DNA from: Devosia nanyangense
GTDB lineage: Bacteria; Pseudomonadota; Alphaproteobacteria; Rhizobiales; Devosiaceae
Assembly: GCA_016213505.1 (NCBI GenBank)
Contig: JACRAF010000004.1
Span: forward strand, 97,769 to 161,768
Direction: 5' to 3'
DNA length: 64,000 nt
The notes beneath the pieces are model-generated. The model had not been told where the DNA came from. It searched no databases and was given only the letters and a program-made list of their open reading frames with translations. Positions 17,319 to 28,417 of the stretch are shown piece by piece. The position numbers were made by a program, and so were the translations under genes. Each line of letters opens with the position of its first letter. The stretch's first letter is position 1.

Positions 17319-18665
17319 GTGCCCGATTTAGCCGCTATTGCCTGGCCTCGGACAAATCCTGCGGAACCGCGTGGGGCCTCGCAGCGTGACTGGTCCGGGA
17401 GCGAGTATCGATTGCGCAGTGCGGCCCTTGCCTTCGGTGTCCTTGCCGGCTTCGTCGCCTCGCTGATCCTGGCGCTGGGCGGGCTTGACGCGGGCGTCGC
17501 ATTGCAGGGCTCCGGCGACCGCCAGGTTTCCCTGCTCCGCTTCGGCCTCTTCGTCATCGCCAATTTCGGCGTCTTCGGCGCCGGCCTCGTGCTTGCCGCG
17601 CCGCTGGCGGGCGCCATCCTGCTCATGCTCGGCGCCGTCGGTTGGGTCGGCGCGGCCCTGCTGCTTCGCCACGGCCCCGACCTCGTGCTCAGCACCCCGC
17701 CCGCGCTGCTGGTCATCGCGGCCATCATTGCAGTCGTCGCACGCCTCCGAACTCCGCGCGCAACGGCCCTTCCGGACGACGACCAGGACGTCATTGAAGC
17801 CGAGCCGGACGCAGCCCCCCGCCGCGAGGCGCCCGAACCATCCGACTTCGACTCGATGCCCGCCGTTCCGGTGACCGCTGGCTTCTTCAATGCTGGCGGC
17901 GCACCGCGGGCCGAGCCGTCGCGGCCACCCGACCCGGGGTTGCGCGGCCTCGACCAGCGCGACCAGATTCGCGGCCCCCTCGCCGACAATTGGGACCCGC
18001 GCAAGAAGAAGAAACCCCCACCGCGCCAGGAGCCGATGTTCCGTCCGCCCGAGGGCGCGGACGACGAGGACGATGGGGAGGAGGAGCCGTTCTTCGCCCG
18101 CTTCGGCCGCGGCGCGACCTCGCTCCTCAGCTTCGGCCTCTATGCGGCTCTGGCGGGAGCGGCGCTGCTGGTGTTCTGGAACCTGCGCACCGGCGAGGCG
18201 GGCCACCCCGCTGTCGGCAAGGCGGAACTGGCCGTCTCGTCCTCCGCGGCGCCGTCGTCCGAGCCAGTCCTCGCCCCCGTCCTGTCGAGTTCGGCCGAGC
18301 CGGCCGTGCCGTCGGCGCCGCCGAGCTCTTCGGAGCCCGCCGCCGAAGCGCAAACGATCGCCGACCTACCCTCTGGCGCTCAGCTGGCGCCGGCGCTGCT
18401 CGACGGAGTGATCGTCGCGCCCGATCCGTTCGCGTCCAGCGAGGCGCCCGAACGCCTGCAGGAACAGGCCGGACTGGCCCTGGCCGACGCCGCCTCCTCG
18501 GAGCCCCCCTCGTCCACGGAGCCTGCCGAATTCCCCTCGGACCCGGCGCCCGCGGCAACCGGCGCGCCGCCGCAGCCGTTCACCATGACGCCGCAGATGG
18601 CCGCCGCCCGCGCCCGACCGCGCCCGCAGTTCCTGCCGGAGCAGGAGACCACGACCGGACTTTAG
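17319..18665 (+). CDS. membrane protein with long acidic/Pro-Ala-rich tail, unknown function
   Basis: A 448-residue protein from a GTG start. Helices are predicted at about residues 34-55, 72-93, 96-117 and 127-143. A cytoplasmic or disordered linker follows with mixed-charge clusters ('DPRKKKKPPPRQEPMF', 'DDEDDGEEE'), then another helix at about 266-290, and finally a low-complexity segment rich in Ser, Ala, Pro and Glu up to the C-terminus. I do not recognise a family. The composition resembles alphaproteobacterial envelope proteins that use a disordered tail to reach through the periplasm, but this is only an analogy. It lies upstream of clpS on the same strand, separated by a RIME-like repeat. 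Confidence 0.7.
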   Translation: MPDLAAIAWPRTNPAEPRGASQRDWSGSEYRLRSAALAFGVLAGFVASLILALGGLDAGVALQGSGDRQVSLLRFGLFVIANFGVFGAGLVLAAPLAGAILLMLGAVGWVGAALLLRHGPDLVLSTPPALLVIAAIIAVVARLRTPRATALPDDDQDVIEAEPDAAPRREAPEPSDFDSMPAVPVTAGFFNAGGAPRAEPSRPPDPGLRGLDQRDQIRGPLADNWDPRKKKKPPPRQEPMFRPPEGADDEDDGEEEPFFARFGRGATSLLSFGLYAALAGAALLVFWNLRTGEAGHPAVGKAELAVSSSAAPSSEPVLAPVLSSSAEPAVPSAPPSSSEPAAEAQTIADLPSGAQLAPALLDGVIVAPDPFASSEAPERLQEQAGLALADAASSEPPSSTEPAEFPSDPAPAATGAPPQPFTMTPQMAAARARPRPQFLPEQETTTGL

Positions 18666-18675
18666 CCGCGTCCTG

Positions 18676-18779
18676 GAGCGTTTCCAGGAAAAGTGCGAAG
18701 CGGTTTTCCGGTTCGGAAACGCGACGAATTGGGGACATAGAGCGCTCGTTCCGATTCCATCGGAACGTGAAGCGCTCTA
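18676..18779 (+). repeat. RIME-like intergenic repeat, copy 2
   Basis: Full-length copy: GAGCGTTTCCAGGAAAAGTG, CGGTTTTCCGGTTCGGAAAC, GGGGACATAGAGCGCTCGTT and the hairpin arm ending AAGCGCTCT. The outer arms AGAGCGCT / AGCGCTCT and inner arms CGTTCCGAT / ATCGGAACG pair perfectly. It separates the membrane-protein gene and clpS. Confidence 0.8.
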
Positions 18780-18803
18780 ACCTGATGCATCGGAGGAAAA
18801 CCG

Positions 18804-19109
18804 ATGGCCGATACCGGCACCAAGACCCGCCCCCGCGCTGCGCTCAAGACCGCGCGTCCGCCGCTCTACAAGGTCATCCTCGTCAACGACGATTTCACGC
18901 CGCGCGATTTCGTGGTGCAGATCCTCAAGGCGGAGTTCCGCATGAGCGAGGATCAGTCCCGTCGCGTCATGATCACCGCCCACACCAAAGGCTCCTGCGT
19001 GGTGGCCGTGTTCACCCGCGAGGTCGCCGAGGACAAGGCGACCCGCGCCACCGACATGGCGCGCAAGGAGGGCTTTCCCCTGCTGTTCACCACTGAGCCC
19101 GAGGCCTGA
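18804..19109 (+). CDS. clpS: ATP-dependent Clp protease adapter ClpS
   Basis: ClpS binds N-degron substrates and delivers them to the ClpAP protease. The 101-residue protein shows the family core: 'LYKVILVNDDFTPRDFVVQILKAEF' (substrate pocket with the D-D-x-T/F-P region) and 'AHTKGSCVVAVFTREVAEDKA' (His in the pocket). A GGAGG sits before the ATG at 18804. Only the adapter is seen here; clpA is not in the window. The stop is directly followed by the convergent neighbour. Confidence 0.96.
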   Translation: MADTGTKTRPRAALKTARPPLYKVILVNDDFTPRDFVVQILKAEFRMSEDQSRRVMITAHTKGSCVVAVFTREVAEDKATRATDMARKEGFPLLFTTEPEA

Positions 19110-19721
19110 CTACGACTGCCGCTGGCTGTCGCTCAGCGCCTTGAGCCTGGGCTCGTCCAGTGCCCGCATCATCTCGGCGAGCGAAAATCCCTTGCCGCCC
19201 CTGGCGGTCTCTCGCGACACCGTCCGACTGCGCCCGACCTCCGTCTGCGCCAGGGAAACGAAGCGTTTGACGCCGTCTTCCGCGACCACCGTCATACGCA
19301 ACCGCGCGTCGGCGCCGGCATCCCCCCATTCGCAGGCGATCTGGTGGGCGATGACGATCGGATCGAGCAGTTCGGGCCGGTAGCCGCGATAGGCGGGATA
19401 TTTGTCCTTGCCGTGCTCGGGATCGCCGGCATTGCGGAAGAACAGCCGGCCCTGTTCGACCAGCACCGAGGTGTCGATCGCGATGTCCCTCAGCAGCGCC
19501 TTGGTCGTCTTGGCGTCAAAACTGCGCTCGCCGAGCGAGGTGACCAGATACAGCGTCTGCAACTGGCGGATCACTTCGTTGGACCATTTGAGAACGTCGT
19601 CCTTGCGGAACTGGCGCTCGCGCCACTGCAGCCACACCAGCATCACCGCAGCGAGCGCAATGAATGCCGAGAGAAACCCCGCGATCGCCGCAGGCGGCAG
19701 GTCCACGCCCCAAACCGTCAT
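19110..19721 (-). CDS. single-pass membrane protein of unknown function
   Basis: 203 residues with one N-terminal helix (about 10-32, 'AAIAGFLSAFIALAAVMLVWLQW') followed by a cytoplasmic part of about 170 residues. The soluble part has 'LKWSNEVIRQLQTLYLVTSLGE' and 'TKALLRDIAIDTSVLVEQGRLFFRN', which reads as a helical domain, as in small proteins that monitor or scaffold at the membrane. I do not recognise the family. It converges on clpS with no intergenic space. Confidence 0.75.
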   Translation of the reverse strand: MTVWGVDLPPAAIAGFLSAFIALAAVMLVWLQWRERQFRKDDVLKWSNEVIRQLQTLYLVTSLGERSFDAKTTKALLRDIAIDTSVLVEQGRLFFRNAGDPEHGKDKYPAYRGYRPELLDPIVIAHQIACEWGDAGADARLRMTVVAEDGVKRFVSLAQTEVGRSRTVSRETARGGKGFSLAEMMRALDEPRLKALSDSQRQS

Positions 19722-19845
19722 CGTCCCCCCCGTTTACCAAAGACTATCACGGCCATAGCCGTGCCCGAAAGCGGGGTGCACAGACACCCTGTGGCCGCCA
19801 CAATTGCCCGGTACCGCCATCCGACCTACCTCAGGATCCCGCCAG

Positions 19846-20325
19846 ATGCTCCGCTCCACGCTCCTTTCCGTCCTCGTCGCAACGATGATCGCCCTCACCG
19901 CGGCGCCGGCCTTTGCCGGGCCGGCCGAAACCGCATACCTGCAGAAGCTGACCAATACATGGTCGGGCAAAGGCAAGCTCACCGGTGCCGAGACCGGCGC
20001 GATTGCCTGCAAGATCGTGATCAAGGGCGGTGACAAGCGCGCCAGCTATCAGGGCCGTTGCGCCATTCCCGACATGGCCCAGCAGGCCTTCAACGGCTCC
20101 ATCGTCTACAACGACAAGCTGCAGCGTTACGAATCCCGCTCGGCAGGCGGCACGGTGGTCGGCTTCAAGCGCGGCACCTCGCTGGTCTTCACCACCAAGA
20201 ACACCTCCCTCGCCGGCACCACCTACTCGACCATGACGATTTCGCCCACGAAACTCGTCGTCGATTTCGCGCTGGTCGACAAGTCCGGCGAAAAGACCAC
20301 CGCCCGCATCTCCTTCACCAGATAA
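19846..20325 (+). CDS. secreted protein of unknown function
   Basis: 159 residues, with a Sec signal peptide (about 1-23, ending PAFAGPAE). The mature protein begins 'TAYLQKLTNTWSGKGKLTG' and has alternating hydrophobic strands ('SLVFTTKNTSLAGTTYSTMTISPTKLVVDFALVD'), consistent with a periplasmic beta-barrel of lipocalin-like size. Two cysteines (ACKIV, GRCAI) could form a disulfide. No function can be assigned. It ends exactly where the convergent DUF2277 gene ends. Confidence 0.75.
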   Translation: MLRSTLLSVLVATMIALTAAPAFAGPAETAYLQKLTNTWSGKGKLTGAETGAIACKIVIKGGDKRASYQGRCAIPDMAQQAFNGSIVYNDKLQRYESRSAGGTVVGFKRGTSLVFTTKNTSLAGTTYSTMTISPTKLVVDFALVDKSGEKTTARISFTR

Positions 20326-20607
20326 TCAGGCCGGCGCGCGCTCCGGGAAGCGGAGTCTCGACCGCTCCCTGGCCTTCTCGGCTTCGACCTCGCGATTGCG
20401 CGGTGGCGCATTGGTTTCGAGCCGCCTGAGCATCTTCCGCGCCGCGGCGGTCACCTCCTCGATCGCCTCCTCGAATGCGGCCTCGTTGGCCTTCGAGGGG
20501 TGCGTGAAGCCGCTCAGTTTGCGCACGAACTGCACCGCCGAGGCGCGCACCTCATCGGGCGTCGCCGGTGGCTCGAAGTTGAACAACGTCTTGATATTGC
20601 GGCACAT
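20326..20607 (-). CDS. DUF2277 domain protein
   Basis: 93 residues beginning 'MCRNIKTLFNFEPPATPDEV', the signature start of DUF2277 proteins, with 'ASAVQFVRKLSGFTHPSKANEAAFEEAIEEVTAAARKML' as the conserved centre. The conserved Cys-Arg-Asn-Ile-Lys N-terminus and the S-G-F/Y-x-x-P block are typical. Function is unknown. GGAGG lies just upstream of the ATG at 20605-20607, so the longer in-frame start at 20646 is not used. Confidence 0.92.
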   Translation of the reverse strand: MCRNIKTLFNFEPPATPDEVRASAVQFVRKLSGFTHPSKANEAAFEEAIEEVTAAARKMLRRLETNAPPRNREVEAEKARERSRLRFPERAPA

Positions 20608-20726
20608 CGGCGCCTCCTGAACCTCGTCTCGTGCCGAATTTCGCACCGCCGCAACGCCCGAGGCAAGGCCGATTGTCCCGGCGCCGCCCGAGGTTCATGA
20701 TCCGCCCCCGGGGGATGGAGGCGGAC

Positions 20727-21146
20727 ATGTCATATGGCCACCGGGTTCTTCTTGCCGCACTCGCCACGATCCTGCCGCTCGGCGGCGCGCTGGCGGCGGG
20801 CGACAATTACTTCCCGCCCAACCCATACGACCAGCGCTTCTGCGCCGGCCTCGCCCAGCAGTTCCGCTCCGAGAACGCCGCCCGGATCGCGTGCACCAGC
20901 GCCACCACCGCCATCGTCGTCGAGTATTTCGACTATTGGCCCGAAGCCGTCGGCCAGTCGCTGGCCCTCGCCGCCCGGACCGGCCTCGCACCCGGCATCG
21001 TGCTGGTCTGCCGCAACGACCATCGGCATTGCGAAAACGCCGCGGCGGCGGTCGTGCAGGCCTTCGCCCATTCCGCGACCCCGCTGGCGCTCTGGGATTG
21101 CAGCCTCACCGACGCCTCGCTCAGCGACTGCGACAAGCTCCAATGA
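20727..21146 (+). CDS. small secreted protein of unknown function
   Basis: 139 residues with a signal peptide (hydrophobic 6-20, ending LAAGDN). The mature part carries several cysteines (RFCAG, IACTS, LVCRN, RHCEN, WDCSL, SDCDK) that would fit three disulfides, indicating a periplasmic protein. The family is not recognised. GGAGG five bases before ATG 20727 decides the start over ATG 20715. Confidence 0.7.
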   Translation: MSYGHRVLLAALATILPLGGALAAGDNYFPPNPYDQRFCAGLAQQFRSENAARIACTSATTAIVVEYFDYWPEAVGQSLALAARTGLAPGIVLVCRNDHRHCENAAAAVVQAFAHSATPLALWDCSLTDASLSDCDKLQ

Positions 21147-21162
21147 GCCCGATGCCTGCCGC

Positions 21163-21624
21163 TCAGCTCACCGGCCATGTCACCTCGGTCTTGATCTGCT
21201 CGGGCGGCGTATCGGGCGGGCTGTAGTAGGTCTCCCACATATCGGTGGCCGCCTTCAGGCCCTTTGCATCCATCGCGGCGTTCATCTCGGCATAGGTCCC
21301 CGCGACGCCGTCATACGGCCCCATATGGATCGCCGTCATGTTGAGGCCCGATGGGGTCTCGCCGATGCTCAACCCGGCCGCCTTCAGCGCCTCGATCTCG
21401 TGCGGCAGAGCCGGAAAGCCCAGCTCGAACGTCACGGTTCGGGTGTCGTAGGCTGTATAGTGCGCCATCGGCATCCCACCCATCGTCGCCTTCGCCTTGG
21501 CGAACAGCGCACTCAGCGTCCCGAACCCTTCGCCCATGGCCTGGGGGATTTCGGGCATCGCGACGGTCTTGGTGATGAACGCAAACGGCTTCGGCGTGAG
21601 CGTGACAACGGGAAAATCGGCCAT
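21163..21624 (-). CDS. GyrI-like/AraC effector-binding domain protein
   Basis: 153 residues forming a stand-alone GyrI-like small-molecule-binding domain, with 'VVTLTPKPFAFITKTVAMPEIPQAMGEGFGTLSALFAKA', 'HYTAYDTRTVTFELGFP' and 'LNMTAIHMGPYDGVAGTYAEMNAAM'. The internal two-fold SHS2 arrangement is typical. Such proteins bind drugs or amphipathic ligands or protect gyrase; the role here is not known. A GGAGGGA ribosome-binding site upstream of 21624 sets the start. Confidence 0.85.
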   Translation of the reverse strand: MADFPVVTLTPKPFAFITKTVAMPEIPQAMGEGFGTLSALFAKAKATMGGMPMAHYTAYDTRTVTFELGFPALPHEIEALKAAGLSIGETPSGLNMTAIHMGPYDGVAGTYAEMNAAMDAKGLKAATDMWETYYSPPDTPPEQIKTEVTWPVS

Positions 21625-21823
21625 GATCTGGTCCCTCCGGGTTTCCCCGACCATGCCCCTGCCCCGCCGCCGCGGCCTTGATCCAGATCACGCGACCAGC
21701 CCGGCGAGGCAAAGGGTCAAAAAAGCGCCGAAAACCGTCATCTATTCAGATACTTAAGGAAACTTATCCCCGCTCGCGGAGTGACGCGCAAAATAGCCTC
21801 GTGACGGTCAAACGAGGACAAGA

Positions 21824-22183
21824 ATGGGTACTGATAGCATTTCTGAGGTCTTGGGATCTGCGAAGGAGATGATTCTGCAGCTCAAAGCAGACGTAGCGAT
21901 CCTGCAGTTGCGGCTGGCGCTGAAGAAGTTCGATCCCAATCAGCCGCGCTGGCCGAAGGGCGTTCACGAAGGTGGGCAATGGAAGCCCGTAGGCGGTACC
22001 TTGGTTGCTCAACAGGAGGGGATATACGACCCGAGCCGGATGCCGATGTGCTTGGCCCAGATGGAAGCGGATGAGGAGTTGTGTCGAATGGCCAAGAGCA
22101 GCAGATGCTGGGAATCCAGCCAGATTCGGTACAACAACTGCATGAAGAACGTATACATCCCGCGCTTGGAGGTCGGTCGATGA
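21824..22183 (+). CDS. small protein with a polymorphic-toxin-type linker motif
   Basis: 119 residues. Residues about 36-58 ('FDPNQPRWPKGVHEGGQWKP') are the F-D-P-x-x-P-R...GGQW motif that I know from alphaproteobacterial toxin-like and phage-head-associated proteins, where it links a leader to a C-terminal effector. Here the following part is short and cysteine-containing ('MCLAQMEADEELCRMAKSSRCWESS'), so it may be a small effector or a truncated one. Codon use is clearly less GC-biased than in neighbours, suggesting recent transfer. It overlaps the next gene by four bases (ATGA). Confidence 0.6.
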   Translation: MGTDSISEVLGSAKEMILQLKADVAILQLRLALKKFDPNQPRWPKGVHEGGQWKPVGGTLVAQQEGIYDPSRMPMCLAQMEADEELCRMAKSSRCWESSQIRYNNCMKNVYIPRLEVGR

Positions 22184-22509
22184 TCGCGGCGAAACGCATT
22201 CTGTTCATCAAGACCGCAGGCGCGCCCATCCCGGTGCCGATCCACATCGACGTCCCGTTCTACGAGCGGAACGCGTGGACCTGTGATTTCAGCATCGGCT
22301 GGCCTGAGGGCGTCTTTCACCACCACGGCATGGGCGTCGACTCCGTCCAGGCTATCCGCCTCGCCCTCCAGATGATCGCCATCCACCTGTACGCCAGCCC
22401 CTACCACAAGGCCGGGACGCTCTATTTCGACGAGCCTGGGCGGGGCTACGGCTTCACCCTGCCCTATGGCGGACGCGACCAGGCGATCGGCGACGACAAG
22501 ACGCTGTAG
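22180..22509 (+). CDS. small protein coupled to the toxin-like gene; candidate immunity or partner protein
   Basis: 109 residues, start ATG at 22180 inside the stop of the preceding gene. The pattern 'WTCDFSIGWPEGVFHHHGMGVDSVQAIRLALQMIAIHLYAS' followed by 'GRGYGFTLPYGG' resembles small beta-strand/helix proteins I recall as DUF6968; I cannot verify that. Small proteins of this kind next to toxin-like genes are often immunity proteins, so I infer a partner role. GC content rises back to the chromosomal level within this gene. Confidence 0.55.
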   Translation: MIAAKRILFIKTAGAPIPVPIHIDVPFYERNAWTCDFSIGWPEGVFHHHGMGVDSVQAIRLALQMIAIHLYASPYHKAGTLYFDEPGRGYGFTLPYGGRDQAIGDDKTL

Positions 22510-22632
22510 GGTGACCAGCTCGCCCTTCCCTTCCGCGCTGGTCTCGGCTAGAGAGCCGCCTTAACCTGCAGAGTCCGCCCGAAACCGCCCGGCCAAACCG
22601 GGTCTTTCCGTGCGCCCGAACCTGAGCGAACC

Positions 22633-25950
<3,318 letters not shown>

Positions 25951-25952
25951 TC

Positions 25953-26681
25953 ATGCCCGACGCGCACTACGACGATCCCCGTCTCGCCGTGCTTTACGAC
26001 CTCGACAGCGGCTGGTCGCCCGACCGCGACTTCTACCTGGAGCTGGCGAGTCCCCCGCCCCAGGCCATCCTCGATCTCGGCTGCCGCACCGGCCTCATCG
26101 CCGACGCTTATGTCGCCCGCGGCCATGCAGTCACCGGCGTCGACCCCTCCCCCGCCATGCTCGACGTCGCCCGCAAGAAGCCCAACGGCGCAACCATCGA
26201 CTGGGTCCTCGCCTCCGCCGAGACCTACCGCTCGGCCAAGCGCTTCGACCTCATCATCATGACCGGCCACGCCTTCCAGGTCCTCCTCGACGACGCCGCC
26301 ATCGCCGCCGCCTTTGCCACCATCCGCGTACACCTCGCCCCCGGCGGCCGCGCCGTCTTCGAGTCTCGAAATCCAGCCCTCGACTGGTCCGCGAAATGGG
26401 TCGGCGGCGACGCCGACTTAGTCCACGGCGACATGACGGTCCACTACTCCCGCCGCATCCTCTCCCGCACCGCCGACCTCCTCACCTTCGAACAGCACTA
26501 CGCCTTCCCCGACGAGACCCTCATCTCCACCAGCACCCTCCGCTTCCCCACCCGCGCCGAGGTCGAAACCCTCCTCTCCCGCGCCGGCCTCACCGCGGAG
26601 TCCGTGCTGGGCGACTGGAGCGGCGGCCCACTTGATCCGACGACTTCAGAAGAAATGATCTTCACGGTCAGCGCCGCTTAG
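25953..26681 (+). CDS. class I SAM-dependent methyltransferase
   Basis: 242 residues. Motif I is 'ILDLGCRTGLIADAYVARGH' (one residue off the usual G-x-G-x-G, with R-T in place of G-T), and 'VTGVDPSPAMLDVARKK' supplies the acidic residue that binds SAM ribose. 'FDLIIMTGHAFQVL' is the post-I strand. The C-terminal 'EVETLLSRAGL' helix is typical for small-molecule methyltransferases. The substrate is unknown. It follows carB by 2 bp, so it is probably co-transcribed. Codons in the 3' half show unusual C-rich wobble use. Confidence 0.88.
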   Translation: MPDAHYDDPRLAVLYDLDSGWSPDRDFYLELASPPPQAILDLGCRTGLIADAYVARGHAVTGVDPSPAMLDVARKKPNGATIDWVLASAETYRSAKRFDLIIMTGHAFQVLLDDAAIAAAFATIRVHLAPGGRAVFESRNPALDWSAKWVGGDADLVHGDMTVHYSRRILSRTADLLTFEQHYAFPDETLISTSTLRFPTRAEVETLLSRAGLTAESVLGDWSGGPLDPTTSEEMIFTVSAA

Positions 26682-26995
26682 GCCGCAGCACGCACCTCGA
26701 TCTGCACGCCCGTCGCCACCTGCAGCGCGCTGAGGATGGCGAACAGATTGTCGGCGCGCGGATTGCCGCTCTTGCTGACCATCCGCATCAGGCTCTTTTC
26801 CGGCGTGCCCGTCCGCTCCGCTAGCTCGGCAAATCCGATCGTCGCGTTGATGTAGTCCCTGAGCATCGCCTTTCCGGTCTGCACGTCGCCGCCCAGAAAC
26901 AGATCGACCACTTCCGTCAGCAGCGCCGCCCGAAACGCCGGGTCGCGCTCGACCCGCGCTTTGACCGTCGTCCTGAAATCCCGCGAAATCGGCAT
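26678..26995 (-). CDS. HTH antitoxin of a HigBA-type module
   Basis: 105 residues ending with an XRE-like helix-turn-helix ('GFAELAERTGTPEKSLMRMVSKSGNPRADNLFAILSAL'). In addiction modules with toxin first, this protein neutralises the toxin and represses the operon. It starts at ATG 26993-26995, seven bases after AAGGA; an in-frame GTG at 26999-27001 lies too close to that site. It overlaps the methyltransferase stop by four bases at its 3' end and follows the toxin gene directly. Confidence 0.87.
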   Translation of the reverse strand: MPISRDFRTTVKARVERDPAFRAALLTEVVDLFLGGDVQTGKAMLRDYINATIGFAELAERTGTPEKSLMRMVSKSGNPRADNLFAILSALQVATGVQIEVRAAA

Positions 26996-26997
26996 CG

Positions 26998-27321
26998 TCA
27001 CATCCTTCTATTTCGACTCTTGTAGTCCTGCCAGCGCAGCAGCGCCCGCTCGATGTCGGTCTGCTGCCGGCGCTTGGTCCCGCCCGCGAGCAGCACCACA
27101 ATCGTCTCGCCGTCGCGCGCGAAGTAGATGCGGTAACCCGGCCCGAAATCGATCCTGTGCTCGAGCACCCCGCCGCCGACGCCCTTGATGTTCGACGTGT
27201 TTCCCGCGGCCAGTCGCATCATGCCGGTGGTGACCTTCGCCGCCGCCACGGGATCGAGTACGTCGAACCAGTTCGCGAACGGGCTCTCTCCGTCCGCCGT
27301 CAGATACTCGACGATCTCCAT
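26998..27321 (-). CDS. RelE/HigB-type toxin (phage Gp49-like)
   Basis: 107 residues of the RelE/ParE superfamily. The block 'LEHRIDFGPGYRIYFARDGETIVVLLAGGTKRRQQTDIERALLRWQDYK' is the diagnostic C-terminal half of HigB/Gp49-like killers, with the Arg and Lys residues that bind or cut mRNA at the ribosome. The N-terminal 'SPFANWFDVLDPVAAAKVTTGMMRLAAGN' helix pair is also typical. The toxin gene comes first, as in higBA loci, and the antitoxin begins just 2 bp later. Confidence 0.9.
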   Translation of the reverse strand: MEIVEYLTADGESPFANWFDVLDPVAAAKVTTGMMRLAAGNTSNIKGVGGGVLEHRIDFGPGYRIYFARDGETIVVLLAGGTKRRQQTDIERALLRWQDYKSRNRRM

Positions 27322-27425
27322 TGCACGATGGTATCATAAACGTTACCAAAAACAAGGCTGGATTGGCCGCCGTCTCTTGGCTAGTTTCCCCCTACCATGA
27401 TGATGACCTTCGCAGTCTTCCTACA

Positions 27426-27505
27426 CGCGTAAGCCCCGGCCCTCGGGCCGCTGAGCCGCGCCTTCGGGCGCTCTGCCCTGCCTCGGCGGGGAATCTGCTT
27501 ATGCG
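27426..27505 (+). ncRNA. candidate structured leader RNA upstream of the PhyH gene
   Basis: A closing stem CGCGTAAGC (27426-27434) pairs with GCTTATGCG (27497-27505, one G-U pair). Inside are a CGGCCC/GGGCCG hairpin at 27437-27450, a GCGCC-TTCG-GGCGC tetraloop hairpin at 27458-27471, and CCCC/GGGG pairing near the closing stem. The multibranch shape ends 9 bases before the PhyH start. No known RNA family is recognised; it could be a cis-regulatory element or a remnant of a repeat. Confidence 0.4.
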
Positions 27506-27514
27506 AGATCATCC

Positions 27515-28318
27515 ATGCCCAATTCTCCTGTCCTGAGCCCCGCTCAGATCGACGCCTTCATCGCCGACGGCTTCGTCCGTCTCGACGACGCCTTCCCCGC
27601 AACCCTTGCCGTCGAGTGCCGCGCCATCCTCTGGGCCGCCACCGGCTGCGACCCCGACAATCCGGCGACCTGGACCAAGCCCGTCATCCGGCTTGGCGAG
27701 TTTTCGCAACCGCCTTTTGCCGCTGCCGCCAACACGCCGCGGCTCCGTGCCGCCTTCGACCAGCTCGTCGGGACCGGCCGCTGGCTGCCGCGCGGCAGCC
27801 TCGGGACGTTTCCAGTCCGCTTTCCCTCGCCCGACGATCCGGGCGACGCCGGCTGGCACGTCGATATGAGCTTCGGCTGGCGCGAGCGGCCGAACGACTT
27901 CATGTCCTGGCGCGTCAACGTCGTCTCGAAAGACCGCGCCTTGCTGATGCTGTTCCTCTTCTCCGATGTCGGCGAAGACGACGCGCCGACCCGCATCCGC
28001 ATCGGCTCGCACCTCGATATCGCCCGCCAACTCGCCCCGGCCGGCGCGGAGGGTCTGACCCTACGCGACCTGGCTGCCGACGGCTTCGCAGGTAGCGCGC
28101 ACTGTCCCGAGACACTGGCCACCGGCCCGGCCGGCACGGTCTATTTGTGCCACCCGTTCGTGGTGCACGCAGCGCAACCGCACGGCGGCACGCGCCCGCG
28201 CTTCATGGCCCAGCCGTCCCTGCTCCCGGCCGTCCCGCTGGCGCTCGACCGGCCCGATGGCGCCTACTCGCCCGTCGAAACCGCCATCCGTCGGAGCTTG
28301 AGGTATCCGGGCGCCTGA
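27515..28318 (+). CDS. phytanoyl-CoA dioxygenase (PhyH) family protein
   Basis: A 267-residue Fe(II)/2-oxoglutarate-dependent oxygenase. The N-terminal 'LSPAQIDAFIADGFVRLDDAFP' is the typical PhyH start. The metal-binding H-x-D is in 'GWHVDMSFGW', the distal His in 'YLCHPFVVHAAQPHGG', and the 2-oxoglutarate Arg in 'TRPRFMAQP'. All three ligands are present, so it should be active; the substrate is not known. A multibranch RNA structure precedes the start. Confidence 0.9.
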   Translation: MPNSPVLSPAQIDAFIADGFVRLDDAFPATLAVECRAILWAATGCDPDNPATWTKPVIRLGEFSQPPFAAAANTPRLRAAFDQLVGTGRWLPRGSLGTFPVRFPSPDDPGDAGWHVDMSFGWRERPNDFMSWRVNVVSKDRALLMLFLFSDVGEDDAPTRIRIGSHLDIARQLAPAGAEGLTLRDLAADGFAGSAHCPETLATGPAGTVYLCHPFVVHAAQPHGGTRPRFMAQPSLLPAVPLALDRPDGAYSPVETAIRRSLRYPGA

Positions 28319-28417
28319 TTGTCCGGCTCTACAGGGGCACGATTTCGCGCCGCAACCCCACCCTGCGCCAATTCGTGCCCCCCACAAGCCTAGCCAGACC
28401 GGGTTCGTCTCAATAGC

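Noticed and set aside
27426..27505. Possible tRNA because of a cloverleaf-like shape
   Set aside because: No CCA-type acceptor end, no T-loop GTTCGA or D-loop consensus, and no 5-bp anticodon stem of the right layout.
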